DNA of 47,147 bases from Actinospineispora spinosispora DSM 44797 (GCF_000429025.1 NZ_AUBB01000048.1:1-47147); one strand, 5' to 3'; shown: positions 16,664-25,281, counted from the stretch's first letter. Numbers and translations are program-made. The notes: generated by a model not told the origin, from the letters alone.

Positions 16664-17142
16664 GTGGTCCCCTGAACGCCCCCCTGACCGGCATCTCTCG
16701 GGCCGGTCAGGAAGACCAGCCGAAACTTGCCGATCTGCACCTCGTCGCCGTTAGCTAGCACTGCGGTGTCAACCGGTTCGCGGTTTACATAGGTTCCGTT
16801 GAGGCTGCCGACGTCGACAACCACGAACTCACCGACGTCACGCCGGAACTCGGCGTGGCGACGCGACACGGTGACGTCGTCGAGGAAGATGTCGCTCTCG
16901 GGGTGCCGTCCCGCGCTCGTGGTCGCCTGGTCCAGCAGAAAGCGCGAACCCGCGTTCGGCCCGCGCTTCACCACCAGCAGGGCAGAGCCGGGGGGCAGTG
17001 CGTCGACACCCGACACCGGCTGCTCCGGTGCCGGTGCGGCCTGTGCCTCGCGTTCCTGGAACTCGGTGAAGTCGGCGCGGAAGACCGACGTGGTCTCCGG
17101 GGATCGCTCCGGTGGTACACCGGGCCCGTCGTTGCTGGTCAC
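16660..17142 (-). CDS. garA: FHA-domain metabolic regulator GarA/OdhI
   Basis: 160 residues from the GTG at 17142, which has GGAGGAG about 8 bases upstream. The phospho-site ETTSVF lies at 16-21, with Thr17 and Thr18 matching the residues phosphorylated by PknG and PknB in mycobacteria. The FHA domain is at about 70-145: GRHPESDIFLDD (Arg79), SRRH (Ser93), NGTYVN. Unphosphorylated GarA inhibits 2-oxoglutarate dehydrogenase and controls glutamate metabolism; phosphorylation makes it self-bind and release. It overlaps ftsR by 4 bp. Reading further upstream adds residues unlike any GarA. Confidence 0.96.
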   Translation of the reverse strand: MTSNDGPGVPPERSPETTSVFRADFTEFQEREAQAAPAPEQPVSGVDALPPGSALLVVKRGPNAGSRFLLDQATTSAGRHPESDIFLDDVTVSRRHAEFRRDVGEFVVVDVGSLNGTYVNREPVDTAVLANGDEVQIGKFRLVFLTGPRDAGQGGVQGTT

Positions 17143-17230
17143 CTCGGGGTCTCCTCCTGCGCGGTGTCGAAGTGGGCCGCACACACGGCGGCGGCTGGGG
17201 TTGCCCCCAACGTACCGCGCGGCCTCTTGG

Positions 17231-17620
17231 TCAGGACTGGTCGGTCAGCGAGCGGTAACCGGAGGCGTCGAGCAGACCTTCGAGGCTCTGCTCCACCGGC
17301 TCGTCGAGCCGCAGCTCGAACATCCAGCCGACGCCGTAGGGCTCCGCGTTGACCAGCTCGGGTTGGTCGGCCAGTGCCTCGTTGGCCGCGACCACCTCGC
17401 CGCTCAGGGGCGCGAAGAGCTCGGAGACGGACTTGGTCGACTCGACCTCGCCCACCGCGACTCCCACGACGATCCGTTGACCGACCTCAGGAAGCTCCAC
17501 GAACACCACATCACCGAGCTGACGCTGGGCGTAGTCGGTGATGCCCACCCGAACCACGTCATCAGCGGTGACTCGGACCCACTCGTGGGCATCGGTGTAG
17601 CGCAAGTCCTCTGGGATCAC
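17231..17620 (-). CDS. gcvH: Glycine cleavage system H protein
   Basis: 129 residues, the normal length. It carries the aminomethyl group on a lipoyl-lysine in the glycine cleavage system. Seen: YTDAHEWVRV near 8-17, GITDYAQRQLGDVVFVELPEVG at 26-47 and VGEVESTKSVSEL at 56-68, with Lys63 as the lipoyl site, then YGVGWMFELRL near 102. The GTG start overlaps the pgsA-like stop by 4 bp. No gcvP or gcvT is nearby; in actinobacteria gcvH commonly stands with garA instead. Confidence 0.97.
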   Translation of the reverse strand: MIPEDLRYTDAHEWVRVTADDVVRVGITDYAQRQLGDVVFVELPEVGQRIVVGVAVGEVESTKSVSELFAPLSGEVVAANEALADQPELVNAEPYGVGWMFELRLDEPVEQSLEGLLDASGYRSLTDQS

Positions 17621-18219
17621 CCGGTTAGCCTATCGAGGTCGTCGGACGGGGCTGGCACCGGTCGGCGCATCGCCCGCGCGAACTGCACGAGGTAGACGAA
17701 CGCCGACCACAGGTACAGCGCGCCGCCCCAGGCAGTGAAGGCGTACCCCAGCGGAAGCGCGATCGCCGCGAGTCCCGACCGGCCCTGTGCCAGCAGCAAC
17801 AGCGGGAACGCGTACAGCAGGTTGAAGGTCGCGGCCTTACCCAGATAGGTCACCTCGAACGGCCGATAGCCCCGCCGTCGCAGGATTCCCACGCACACCG
17901 CGAGCACCACGTCACGGCCTACGAGGGCCGCCACGACCCACCACGGCACGATCCCCCGGATCAGGAACGCGGCGAGCGTGGCGAGGATGTACAGGCGGTC
18001 CGCGGCGGGGTCGAGCATCTCACCGAGCTTGCTGTACTGGTCGAGCCAGCGGGCCGCCTTGCCGTCCAGCCAGTCGGTGAAGCCGGCGACCATGAGCACC
18101 AGCACGGCGTACCCGTCCGCGTGCGGCCCGAGCAGCAACCACAGGAACAACGGCACACCCGCGAGCCGAAGCATGCTCAATGCGTTCGGCACGGTCCAGA
18201 CCCGTTCGTCCCCAACCAC
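17617..18219 (-). CDS. CDP-alcohol phosphatidyltransferase (PgsA2-like)
   Basis: 200 residues from the GTG at 18219. The CDP-alcohol phosphotransferase signature is intact: DGKAARWLDQYSKLGEMLDPAADR at about 47-70 gives D-G-x-x-A-R, then G-x-x-x-D-x-x-x-D. About five to six membrane helices surround it. It would join a CDP-linked diacylglycerol to an alcohol, forming phosphatidylglycerol phosphate or a related lipid; the exact acceptor is not set by sequence. Mycobacterium has the homologue pgsA2 in the same neighbourhood. It is translationally coupled to gcvH by a 4-bp overlap. Frames extending upstream to 18648 run through the palindrome and the OsmC gene and are spurious. Confidence 0.9.
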   Translation of the reverse strand: MVGDERVWTVPNALSMLRLAGVPLFLWLLLGPHADGYAVLVLMVAGFTDWLDGKAARWLDQYSKLGEMLDPAADRLYILATLAAFLIRGIVPWWVVAALVGRDVVLAVCVGILRRRGYRPFEVTYLGKAATFNLLYAFPLLLLAQGRSGLAAIALPLGYAFTAWGGALYLWSAFVYLVQFARAMRRPVPAPSDDLDRLTG

Positions 18220-18258
18220 GGCCTGAGCGTAGCCCGCCCCACACCACCGGCCCGCTGA

Positions 18259-18320
18259 CACAGACCGAGTACACGCCGCACAGAGGCTCGAGCCTCTGTG
18301 CGGCGTGTACTCGGTCTGTG
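18259..18320. repeat. Perfect 62-bp palindrome without spacer
   Basis: Two 31-bp arms (18259-18289 and 18290-18320) are exact reverse complements with no loop, centred on CTCGAG. It lies between the divergent starts of the pgsA-like gene (18219) and OsmC (18352). A terminator is unlikely there. It would form a cruciform in DNA, or a full hairpin if transcribed from either side. The CAGAGGCTC core resembles part of palindrome P2 of the dispersed elements. Confidence 0.95.
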
Positions 18321-18351
18321 CGAGCTCAATTTCTGATGCAGACTCGAGTCC

Positions 18352-18867
18352 ATGGATTCCGCGAAGCTCAGGGAAGTTCAGGGGCCGCTCAAGGCCCAGT
18401 ACCGCGAAGAGCCCACCAGTGCCGTCGTCACGCTGAAGGCCGATGGGGAGCTCGACGGCACGGGGATCGCCTGTCGGGTGCAGACCGCGACCGCGCTCGC
18501 CGAGGCCGGGCTGCATCCGGCCACCGGTGGGGACGGCACCCAGCTGTGCTCCGGCGACATGCTGCTCGAGGCGCTCGTCGCCTGTGCCGGTGTGACGCTG
18601 CGCGCCGTGGCGACCTCGCTCGGGCTCGAGGTGTCCGGCCGGGTGCACGCGGAGGGCGACCTGGACTTCCGGGGCACGCTCGGGGTGGCGAAGGACGCTC
18701 CGGTCGGGTTCCGCGACATCCGCATGACCTTCGACCTGGACACCTCCGCCTCCGAGGAGGAACAGGCCACCCTGCTGAAGCTCACCGAGCGGTACTGCGT
18801 GGTGCTGCAGACGCTGCGCTCCGCTCCCCCGACCGACGTCGTGATGCGGGCCAACACGGCAGGCTGA
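18352..18867 (+). CDS. OsmC/Ohr-family peroxide-reducing protein
   Basis: 171 residues. OsmC-family proteins reduce organic or fatty peroxides using two cysteines. Candidates here are Cys78 (LLEALVACAGVTLRAVA, the usual helix position) and Cys149 (LTERYCVVLQTL). The second motif has CV rather than the common CP. GDGTQLCSGDMLLEALVACAG shows the family pattern. It begins 31 bp downstream of the 62-bp palindrome. The next gene on the same strand, glcD, starts 63 bp after it. Confidence 0.87.
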   Translation: MDSAKLREVQGPLKAQYREEPTSAVVTLKADGELDGTGIACRVQTATALAEAGLHPATGGDGTQLCSGDMLLEALVACAGVTLRAVATSLGLEVSGRVHAEGDLDFRGTLGVAKDAPVGFRDIRMTFDLDTSASEEEQATLLKLTERYCVVLQTLRSAPPTDVVMRANTAG

Positions 18868-18930
18868 CCGGGTAGGGTCGGATTCCTACCCGGCAGTAGG
18901 TTCCACTCGGGGCGAGCGAGGAGGACGGCG

Positions 18931-20310
18931 ATGAGCAACGACGTCATCGCGGCACTGGGCGAGGTGGTCGGTCAGGACCAGATCCTCACCGGCGACCGGA
19001 TCGGCGAGGACTACGGCCACGACGAGGCGCTGTCCCAGCTGCCGAGGCCACCGCTCGCGGTCGTCCGGCCGACCAGCTCCGCCGAGGTCTCGGGGGTGCT
19101 GCGCGTCGCGTCCGCCCACGGTGTCCCGGTGACGGCGCGCGGGAGCGGCAGCGGTCTGTCCGGCGCCGCCATCCCGGAGCCCGGCGGTGTCGTCGTGTCG
19201 TTCGAGCGGATGAACCGGGTGCTGGAGATCGACGTGGAGAACCACGTCGCGGTCGTCCAGCCCGGCGTCACACTGCTCGAGCTCGAGGAGGCGACAGCGG
19301 AGCACGGCCTGGCCTACCCGGTCTATCCGGGCGAGCTGAGCTCGAGCCTCGGCGGGAACGTCGCCACCAACGCGGGTGGGATGCGCGCGGTCCGCTACGG
19401 CGTCACCCGCAGCCAGGTGCTGGGGCTGGAGGCCGTATTGGCGACCGGCGAGGTGATCCGGACCGGCGGCAAGCTGGCGAAGGCGAGCACCGGCTACGAC
19501 CTCACCCAGCTGATCATCGGTTCGGAAGGCACGTTGGCGCTGGTCACCGAGGCGACGCTGCGGCTGTATCCGAGGGCGGCGCACCAGGCGACCGTGCTCG
19601 CGCCGTTCCGCACTGTCGACGAGGTCGCCCACGCCGTGCCGAAGGTCGTCACGAGCGGCGTCGGCCCCTTGATCCTGGAGTACATCGACGCACTGACGAT
19701 GGCCGCGATCACCCACGCACAGCAGCTCGACCTCGGCATTCCGGCGGAGATCCGGGAGAGCGCGCAGGCCTATCTGCTGGTCATGCTGGAGGACCAGCAC
19801 CAGGATCGGGTCGAGCAGGACACCCAGCAGCTGGGCGAGCTGCTCACCGAGCTCGGCGCCGTCGATCTCTACGTCCTGCCGGGGCACTCGGCGCGACGGC
19901 TCGTCGAGGCGAGGGAGAAGGCGTTCTGGACCGCGAAGGCGGTCGGTGCGAACGACATCATCGACGTCGTCGTCCCGAGGGCGTCGATCCCCGAGTTCCT
20001 GAGACTCTCCACAGAGATCGCGCAGCGGCACGGTTCGACCGTGCTCGGCTGTGGCCACGCGGGCGACGGCAACGTCCACCTTTCGGTGTTCCAACCGGAC
20101 GACGAGGTGCGTTCGGTGTTGCTGCGCGAGCTGTTCGAGGCCAGCATGAAGCTCGGCGGGTTGATCTCCGGCGAGCACGGCATCGGGCGGTCCAAGAAGC
20201 GGTACTTCCTGGAGCTGACCGACCCGACGACGATCGAACTGATGCGCCGCGTCAAACGAGCTTTCGACCCCGAGGGGATCCTCAACCCCGGCGTGCTGCT
20301 CGAAGCGTGA
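18931..20310 (+). CDS. GlcD-type FAD-linked 2-hydroxyacid oxidase/dehydrogenase
   Basis: 459 residues. The FAD-binding type 4 (PCMH) domain covers about 40-215, with RGSGSGLSGA at 70-79, PGELSSSLGGNVATNAGG and SQVLGLEAVLATGEVI. The FAD-linked oxidase C-terminal domain follows, with GHAGDGNVHLS and ISGEHGIGRSKKRYFL carrying the metal and substrate His residues. Relatives oxidise D-lactate, glycolate or D-2-hydroxyglutarate; which one cannot be read here. No glcE or glcF is adjacent. The ATG has a strong GAGGAGG site. The ThDP enzyme begins 23 bp after its stop, suggesting one transcript. Confidence 0.93.
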   Translation: MSNDVIAALGEVVGQDQILTGDRIGEDYGHDEALSQLPRPPLAVVRPTSSAEVSGVLRVASAHGVPVTARGSGSGLSGAAIPEPGGVVVSFERMNRVLEIDVENHVAVVQPGVTLLELEEATAEHGLAYPVYPGELSSSLGGNVATNAGGMRAVRYGVTRSQVLGLEAVLATGEVIRTGGKLAKASTGYDLTQLIIGSEGTLALVTEATLRLYPRAAHQATVLAPFRTVDEVAHAVPKVVTSGVGPLILEYIDALTMAAITHAQQLDLGIPAEIRESAQAYLLVMLEDQHQDRVEQDTQQLGELLTELGAVDLYVLPGHSARRLVEAREKAFWTAKAVGANDIIDVVVPRASIPEFLRLSTEIAQRHGSTVLGCGHAGDGNVHLSVFQPDDEVRSVLLRELFEASMKLGGLISGEHGIGRSKKRYFLELTDPTTIELMRRVKRAFDPEGILNPGVLLEA

Positions 20311-20333
20311 GGCCCGACGATGGAGGACACTGG

Positions 20334-21902
20334 ATGAACGGCGCGCAGGCACTGATCAACACGCTGGTGGACGGCGGCGTGGACGTGTGCTTCGCCAACC
20401 CCGGGACGTCGGAGATGCACTTCGTCGCCGCCCTGGACTCGGTGCCGCAGATGCGCGGCGTGCTGACCCTGTTCGAGGGTGTGGCGACCGGCGCGGCCGA
20501 CGGGTACGCACGGATCGCCGGCAGGCCCGCGGCCGTGCTGCTGCACCTGGGCCCCGGGCTGGGCAACGGGCTGGCCAACCTGCACAACGCCAGGCGCGCC
20601 CACGTCCCGATCGTCACCGTCGTGGGTGATCACGCCACGTACCACAAGCAGTACGACGCACCGCTCGAATCCGACATCGACGCACTGGCGGGCAGCGTCT
20701 CGGGCTGGGTCCGGCGCACCGAGCGGGTCGCCGACGTCGCCGCCGACACCGCGGCCGCCGTCGCGGCGGCCACCGCGGCCCCCGGCCAGGTCGCGACGCT
20801 CATGCTGCCCGCCGACGTATCCTGGGGCGACGGCGCACAGCCGGCACCGACGCCCGAGCCCGCCCCTGCCGAGACCGGCACGGCGGTCCAGGACGCCGTG
20901 ACCTCGGCCGCGAAAGCGCTGCGGTCCGGCGAACACACCGTCATCCTGATCGGCGGCGACGCGACCAGGGAACCGGGTCTGAGCGCCGCGGCCAGGATCG
21001 CCGAGGCAGCGGGAGCCACACTCCTGTGCGAGACCTTCCCGACCCGTCTGGAGCGCGGCGCGGGCCTCCCGGTGGTCGCCAGGCTCGGCTACCTCGCCGA
21101 GATGGCCAGCTACCAGCTGGACGGCGCGAAGCACCTGGTGCTGGCCGGCGCCAGGTCACCGGTGACGTTCTTCGCGTACCCGGGCAAACCCAGCGACCTG
21201 GTACCCGAGGGCTGCGAGGTCCACGTGCTCGCCGAGCCGACCGCCGACGCCACCTCGGCGTTGTCCGCGCTCGCCGAGGAGATCGCTCCCGGGACGACCG
21301 CGACCACGGCGGCCCCGCATCGTCCGGAGCTGCCCACCGGCGAGCTGACCGCGGAGAGCATGGCCGCCGTCATCGGCGCGTTGCTGCCCGAGCGGGCGAT
21401 CGTCGTCGACGAGGCCAACACGTCCAGCTTCATGCTGCCCGCCGCAACCGAGGGCGCACCCCGCCACGACTGGCTCACCCTCACCGGCGGCGCGATCGGC
21501 TACGGCCTACCGGCCGCCACCGGGGCCGCCGTCGCGGCGCCCGATCGTCCGGTTCTCTGCCTGGAGGCGGACGGGTCCGCGATGTACACGATCTCGGCGC
21601 TGTGGACGCACGCCAGGGAGAACCTGGACATCACGACCATCATCTTCAACAACAGCGCGTACGCGATCCTGCGAATGGAGCTGCAGCGCGTCGGGGCCGA
21701 ATCCGACGGGAAGCCCGGACCCAAGGCCTCTCAGCTCCTGGATCTGAGCAACCCGTCGCTCGACTTCGTGTCGCTGGCGACCGGGATGGGGGTTCCGGCT
21801 GTGCGTGCGACCACAGCGTCGGAGTTCGCTGACGCGTTGCGGGATGCGCTCGCGTCGCCCGGGCCTCATCTGATCGATGCGATCATTCCGAGCATCGTGT
21901 GA
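20334..21902 (+). CDS. ThDP-dependent enzyme, acetolactate-synthase-like
   Basis: 522 residues from the ATG at 20334. ThDP enzymes of this family join or cleave 2-keto acids. Glu48 in LTLFEGVATGAADGYAR is the ThDP-activating Glu; the diphosphate-Mg site is EADGSAMYTISALW (about 411-424) with NN at 439-440. The middle domain is Pro/Ala-rich near 165-185. It resembles IlvG/benzoylformate-decarboxylase-type proteins, often labelled acetolactate synthase large subunit, but no regulatory subunit is near. Retained Glu48 argues against glyoxylate carboligase, which has a hydrophobic residue there. It probably shares a transcript with the GlcD-type gene. Confidence 0.88.
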   Translation: MNGAQALINTLVDGGVDVCFANPGTSEMHFVAALDSVPQMRGVLTLFEGVATGAADGYARIAGRPAAVLLHLGPGLGNGLANLHNARRAHVPIVTVVGDHATYHKQYDAPLESDIDALAGSVSGWVRRTERVADVAADTAAAVAAATAAPGQVATLMLPADVSWGDGAQPAPTPEPAPAETGTAVQDAVTSAAKALRSGEHTVILIGGDATREPGLSAAARIAEAAGATLLCETFPTRLERGAGLPVVARLGYLAEMASYQLDGAKHLVLAGARSPVTFFAYPGKPSDLVPEGCEVHVLAEPTADATSALSALAEEIAPGTTATTAAPHRPELPTGELTAESMAAVIGALLPERAIVVDEANTSSFMLPAATEGAPRHDWLTLTGGAIGYGLPAATGAAVAAPDRPVLCLEADGSAMYTISALWTHARENLDITTIIFNNSAYAILRMELQRVGAESDGKPGPKASQLLDLSNPSLDFVSLATGMGVPAVRATTASEFADALRDALASPGPHLIDAIIPSIV

Positions 21903-21910
21903 GGTTTCAA

Positions 21911-22895
21911 TCCCCGCTGGCGCGTCAGTGTGCTTGGCGTGGCGGGCCGGCCTCAACCCCCGGCTGACGCCGGCCTCGCGCGGGTTCCTGGTTGCACGGG
22001 CTCGGGGGCGAGGTTTCAGGGTTGACCCCGACCCGCCACGCCAAGTGCCGGCCAGTATCGCGGGGATGGGGGAGCTGCGCGGCGCTTGTGTTGGTCACGG
22101 CTGCGCCGCGCCCCGCTCACGGTCTCCGGGTGCACCGCGCTCGTTGTGTGCGCGTGCCCGGTGCGCCCAAGATCACCCCATTTGTCACACGCGTAACGCC
22201 TGGGGCGACTTCGCAGAGGCTCAGGTTGCGTCGCACATGTTCCAACATCTGCGACGCAACACGTAGCTCTGCGAGGTGGGGCCAAAGTAGCCACAGAGAC
22301 TCCTGGGACTGCGTGATCGCGTGGGGCGCAGCCACCTGCGGCATGCACGCACACCACCCCCTTCCCCGCGATCCTGGCCACGCCAAGTGCCGGCCAGTAT
22401 CGCGGGGGAAGGGGACGCCCTGCGGCGCTTGTGTTGGTCACGGCTGCGCCGCGCCCCCCCACGGTCTCCGGGTGCACCACGCTCGTTGAGTGCGCGTGCC
22501 CGGGGGCTCCAAGATCACCCCATCTATCGCACGCGTAACACTCGGGGCGACTTCGCAGAGCTACGTGTTGCGTCGCAGATGTTCCAACATCTGCGACGCA
22601 ACACGAAGCTCTGCGAGGCGGCACCAAAGTAACCACAGAGACTCCTGGGGCTACGTGATCGCGCGAGGGCGCAGCCCAATGCGCAAAGAAGCGCCATCGG
22701 CCCGCCACCACCTACGGCATGCACGCACACCTGCCCCTTCCCCGCGATCCTGGCTAAGCACTTGGCGTGGCCGCCCGCTGTCAACCCTGAAACCTCGCCC
22801 CCGAACTACGTGCAACCAGGAGCCTGCGCGAGGCCGGCGCCAGCCGGGGGTGGAGAGCGGGCGGCCACGCCAAGCACACTGAAAGCCAGCGGGGA
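21911..22895. repeat. Locus C: dispersed hairpin element with inverted P3 ends
   Basis: 985 bp between convergent genes. Both ends carry TCCCCGCTGG, inverted (21911-21920 and about 22885-22895). The ends continue as inverted copies of about 155 bp containing hairpin P3 (arms 21933-21959/22019-22045 and 22761-22787/22848-22874). Between them are two units of about 342 bp, each with P1 (for example 22364-22379/22392-22407, one mismatch in 16) and P2 (22554-22583/22586-22615, one mismatch in 30, CC loop). The internal spacers match locus A in reverse orientation. No open frame shows a real start or domain. No clear target duplication flanks it. Confidence 0.88.
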
Positions 22896-22935
22896 CGCAC
22901 ACTGGACGAGCCAGCGGGCATGACCAGAGCAAAGA

Positions 22936-25281
22936 TCAGCTGAACCAGGGATTCGGATCCCCGACCAGAGGAGGCCTCCCGGGCGGCTGGTTCACCGGCA
23001 CCGGCGTCACCGCCGGTGGAATCTTCACGGTGATCGCCTTCCCGGCCTCGACCGTGATCTCCTCGCCGTGATGTCGAGTCGTGAGCGGCTCCCCCTCGGC
23101 GAGCTCATACGTTGCCGAGTCCTGCGTGATCTCGACCCGCAGCAGTCGTCCACGCCAGATCATCCCGAACCGCAACCGGGTCCAGTCCGGGGCCAGGCGA
23201 GGCGCGAACGTGAGCGAACCGTCGTGGTCGCGCATACCGCCGAAGCCCGCGACCAGCCCCAGCCACACGCCGGCCAGGTTGGCCATGTGCAGGCCGCTGC
23301 CGGTGTTGTGGTGCAGGTCGTCCAGGTCGGTGAGCGCCACCTCGCTCAGGTAGTCCTGCGCGAGGCGCATGTGGCCGATCTCGGCGGCGAGCACGGCCTG
23401 GGTGCACGCCGACAGCGACGAGTCGCGGACGGTGAGCGCCTCGTAGTAGGCGAAGTTGCGGGTCTTCTGCTCGGGAGTGAACGCGTCACCGCGCAGGTGC
23501 ATGGCCAGGACCAGGTCGGCCTGTTTGATCACCTGCCGGCGGTAGATGTCGCCGTAGGGGTAGTTCAGCAGCAGCGGGTAGTGCGAGGCGGGGGTGTTCT
23601 CGAAGTCCCAGCGTTCGTGGTCGGTGAACCCGGTGGCCTGCGGGTGCACGCCCAGACGCTCGTCGTAGGGCACGTACATGGACTCGGCCGCCCTGCGCCA
23701 GCGCTGTACCTCGGCGGTCGCGACGCCCAGCTCGGCGGCTTTCTCCGGGTGCGCGGCGACGACATTCACCGCGCCGCGCAGGTTCCGCTGCGCCATCAGG
23801 TTCGTGTAGACGTTGTTGTCGGTGATCGCCGAGTACTCGTCGGGGCCGGTCACCCCGTCGATCCTGAACTTCCCGGCCGCGTCGGAGTGCCCGAGCGATA
23901 CCCACAGCCGGGCGGTCTCGACGAGGATCTCCAGGCCGTACTCGCGTTCGAACTCCAGGTCGCCGGTGGCGTGGACGTAGCGCAGCACGGCGTCGGAGAC
24001 GTCGGCGTTGATGTGGTAGGCGGCGGTACCGGCAGGCCAGTACGCCGAGCATTCCTGGCCTCTGATGGTGCGCCAGGGGAAGGTCGCGCCGGGGTGCCCC
24101 AGCTGCGTCGCGCGTTCCCTGGCCAAGTCCAGAGTGCTGTGCCGCCAGCGCAACGCGTCGCGAGCCGCCCTGGGCGCGGTGTAGGTCAGGACCGGCAGCA
24201 GGAACGTCTCGGTGTCCCAGAACGTGTGCCCGTCGTACCCGGAGCCGGTGAGGCCCTTGGCCGGGATGGCGCGCTGCTCGGCCCGCGCGCCCGCCTGCAG
24301 CACGTGGAACAGCGAGAACCGGATGGCCTGCTGCAGCCTCTCGTCACCGTCGAGCTGCACGTCCGCGCGGGCCCAGAAGTCGTCGAGATACTCCCGCTGC
24401 TCGGCGCACAGCCCATCGAAACCGGTGTGCTTCGCGGCGGTGACCGCCGCGGACACCTGGCTGCGCAGCGCGGGGCGCGAGCGCCTGCTCGACCAGCCGT
24501 AGCCGACCAGCTTCGTCAACCGGAAGGTCTGGCCGGGGTCGAGCGTCGTGCTCAGGGTGACGCGACCGAGGTCCTGGTAGCAGTTGACGGTGACCAGTAC
24601 GTCGTCGTCGCCGTCCCACTGGTGGTCCATCATCGCCGCCATCCGCAGCCCGCTGCGCCGGGTGCGGTGCACCAGCGTCGCGCTGCTGTGGTTCGACTCG
24701 ACCTCTTCCTCCTCCAGCGGCGCCTCCATCACTGCCGCCACCCGAGGGTCGTTGCCGGCGGACGGCAGCTGCTCGTTCGCGATCAGCTCCGACTGCAGGA
24801 CGATGCGGACCGGCTCGTCCACCGGGGTGACCTCGTACTGGATGGCCACCACCGAGCGCTGCACGAAGGACACCAGCCTGGTGGACTTGACCGCCACCCG
24901 GCGCCCGGCGGGGCTGGTCCACTCCAGGTCGCGGCGCAGGACGCCGTCGCGGAAGTCCAGCACCCGCTCGTGACGGTGCAGCTCGCCGTAGCGCACGTCG
25001 AACGGCTCGTCGTCGACCAGCATCCTGATCGGTTTGCCGTTGGTCACGTTGATGACGCTCTGCCCGGACTCGGGATAGCCGTATCCCGCCTCGGCATACG
25101 GCAGCGGTCGCAGCTCGTACAACGAGTTCAGGTAACTGCCGGGTAGCGAGTGCGGCTCACCCTCGTCGAGGTTGCCGCGTAAACCGATATGGCCGTTGGA
25201 CAGGGCGAACAGCGATTCGCTCTGCGCCAATCGCTCGAGATCCAGCTCGCGTTCGACAAGACGCCAAGAATCCACGGCCAC
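22936..25281 (-). CDS. Glycoside hydrolase family 65 (disaccharide phosphorylase type)
   Basis: 781 residues, the normal length. GH65 enzymes phosphorolyse alpha-linked glucose disaccharides such as maltose, trehalose or kojibiose; a few hydrolyse. Seen: an N-terminal beta-sandwich beginning FALSNGHIGLRGNLDE, the catalytic barrel with KGLTGSGYDGHTFWDTE at 342-358, GQECSAYWPAGTAAYHINADV near 408-427, and the general acid Glu482 in TGPDEYSAITDNNVYTN. HHNTGSGLHMANLAGVWLGLV near the C-terminus is the usual phosphate-site region. Substrate is not decided. No beta-phosphoglucomutase is next to it, unlike the Rv3400-Rv3401 pair. The start is GTG without a clear ribosome site. Confidence 0.93.
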   Translation of the reverse strand: MAVDSWRLVERELDLERLAQSESLFALSNGHIGLRGNLDEGEPHSLPGSYLNSLYELRPLPYAEAGYGYPESGQSVINVTNGKPIRMLVDDEPFDVRYGELHRHERVLDFRDGVLRRDLEWTSPAGRRVAVKSTRLVSFVQRSVVAIQYEVTPVDEPVRIVLQSELIANEQLPSAGNDPRVAAVMEAPLEEEEVESNHSSATLVHRTRRSGLRMAAMMDHQWDGDDDVLVTVNCYQDLGRVTLSTTLDPGQTFRLTKLVGYGWSSRRSRPALRSQVSAAVTAAKHTGFDGLCAEQREYLDDFWARADVQLDGDERLQQAIRFSLFHVLQAGARAEQRAIPAKGLTGSGYDGHTFWDTETFLLPVLTYTAPRAARDALRWRHSTLDLARERATQLGHPGATFPWRTIRGQECSAYWPAGTAAYHINADVSDAVLRYVHATGDLEFEREYGLEILVETARLWVSLGHSDAAGKFRIDGVTGPDEYSAITDNNVYTNLMAQRNLRGAVNVVAAHPEKAAELGVATAEVQRWRRAAESMYVPYDERLGVHPQATGFTDHERWDFENTPASHYPLLLNYPYGDIYRRQVIKQADLVLAMHLRGDAFTPEQKTRNFAYYEALTVRDSSLSACTQAVLAAEIGHMRLAQDYLSEVALTDLDDLHHNTGSGLHMANLAGVWLGLVAGFGGMRDHDGSLTFAPRLAPDWTRLRFGMIWRGRLLRVEITQDSATYELAEGEPLTTRHHGEEITVEAGKAITVKIPPAVTPVPVNQPPGRPPLVGDPNPWFS

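Noticed and set aside
18259..18320. A bidirectional terminator
   Set aside because: The flanking genes are divergent, so the palindrome is upstream of both, and there is no loop or T tract.
17617..18648. A 343-residue version of the pgsA-like protein
   Set aside because: The upstream part crosses the 62-bp palindrome and the OsmC gene, and the family starts at the GTG at 18219.
20334..21902. Glyoxylate carboligase (gcl) following glcD
   Set aside because: The ThDP-activating Glu is present at position 48; glyoxylate carboligase has a hydrophobic residue there.
22016..22711. A 231-residue minus-strand frame through locus C
   Set aside because: It reads across hairpins P1 and P2 and gives the same repeat-derived peptides as locus A; it is a shadow of the repeat.
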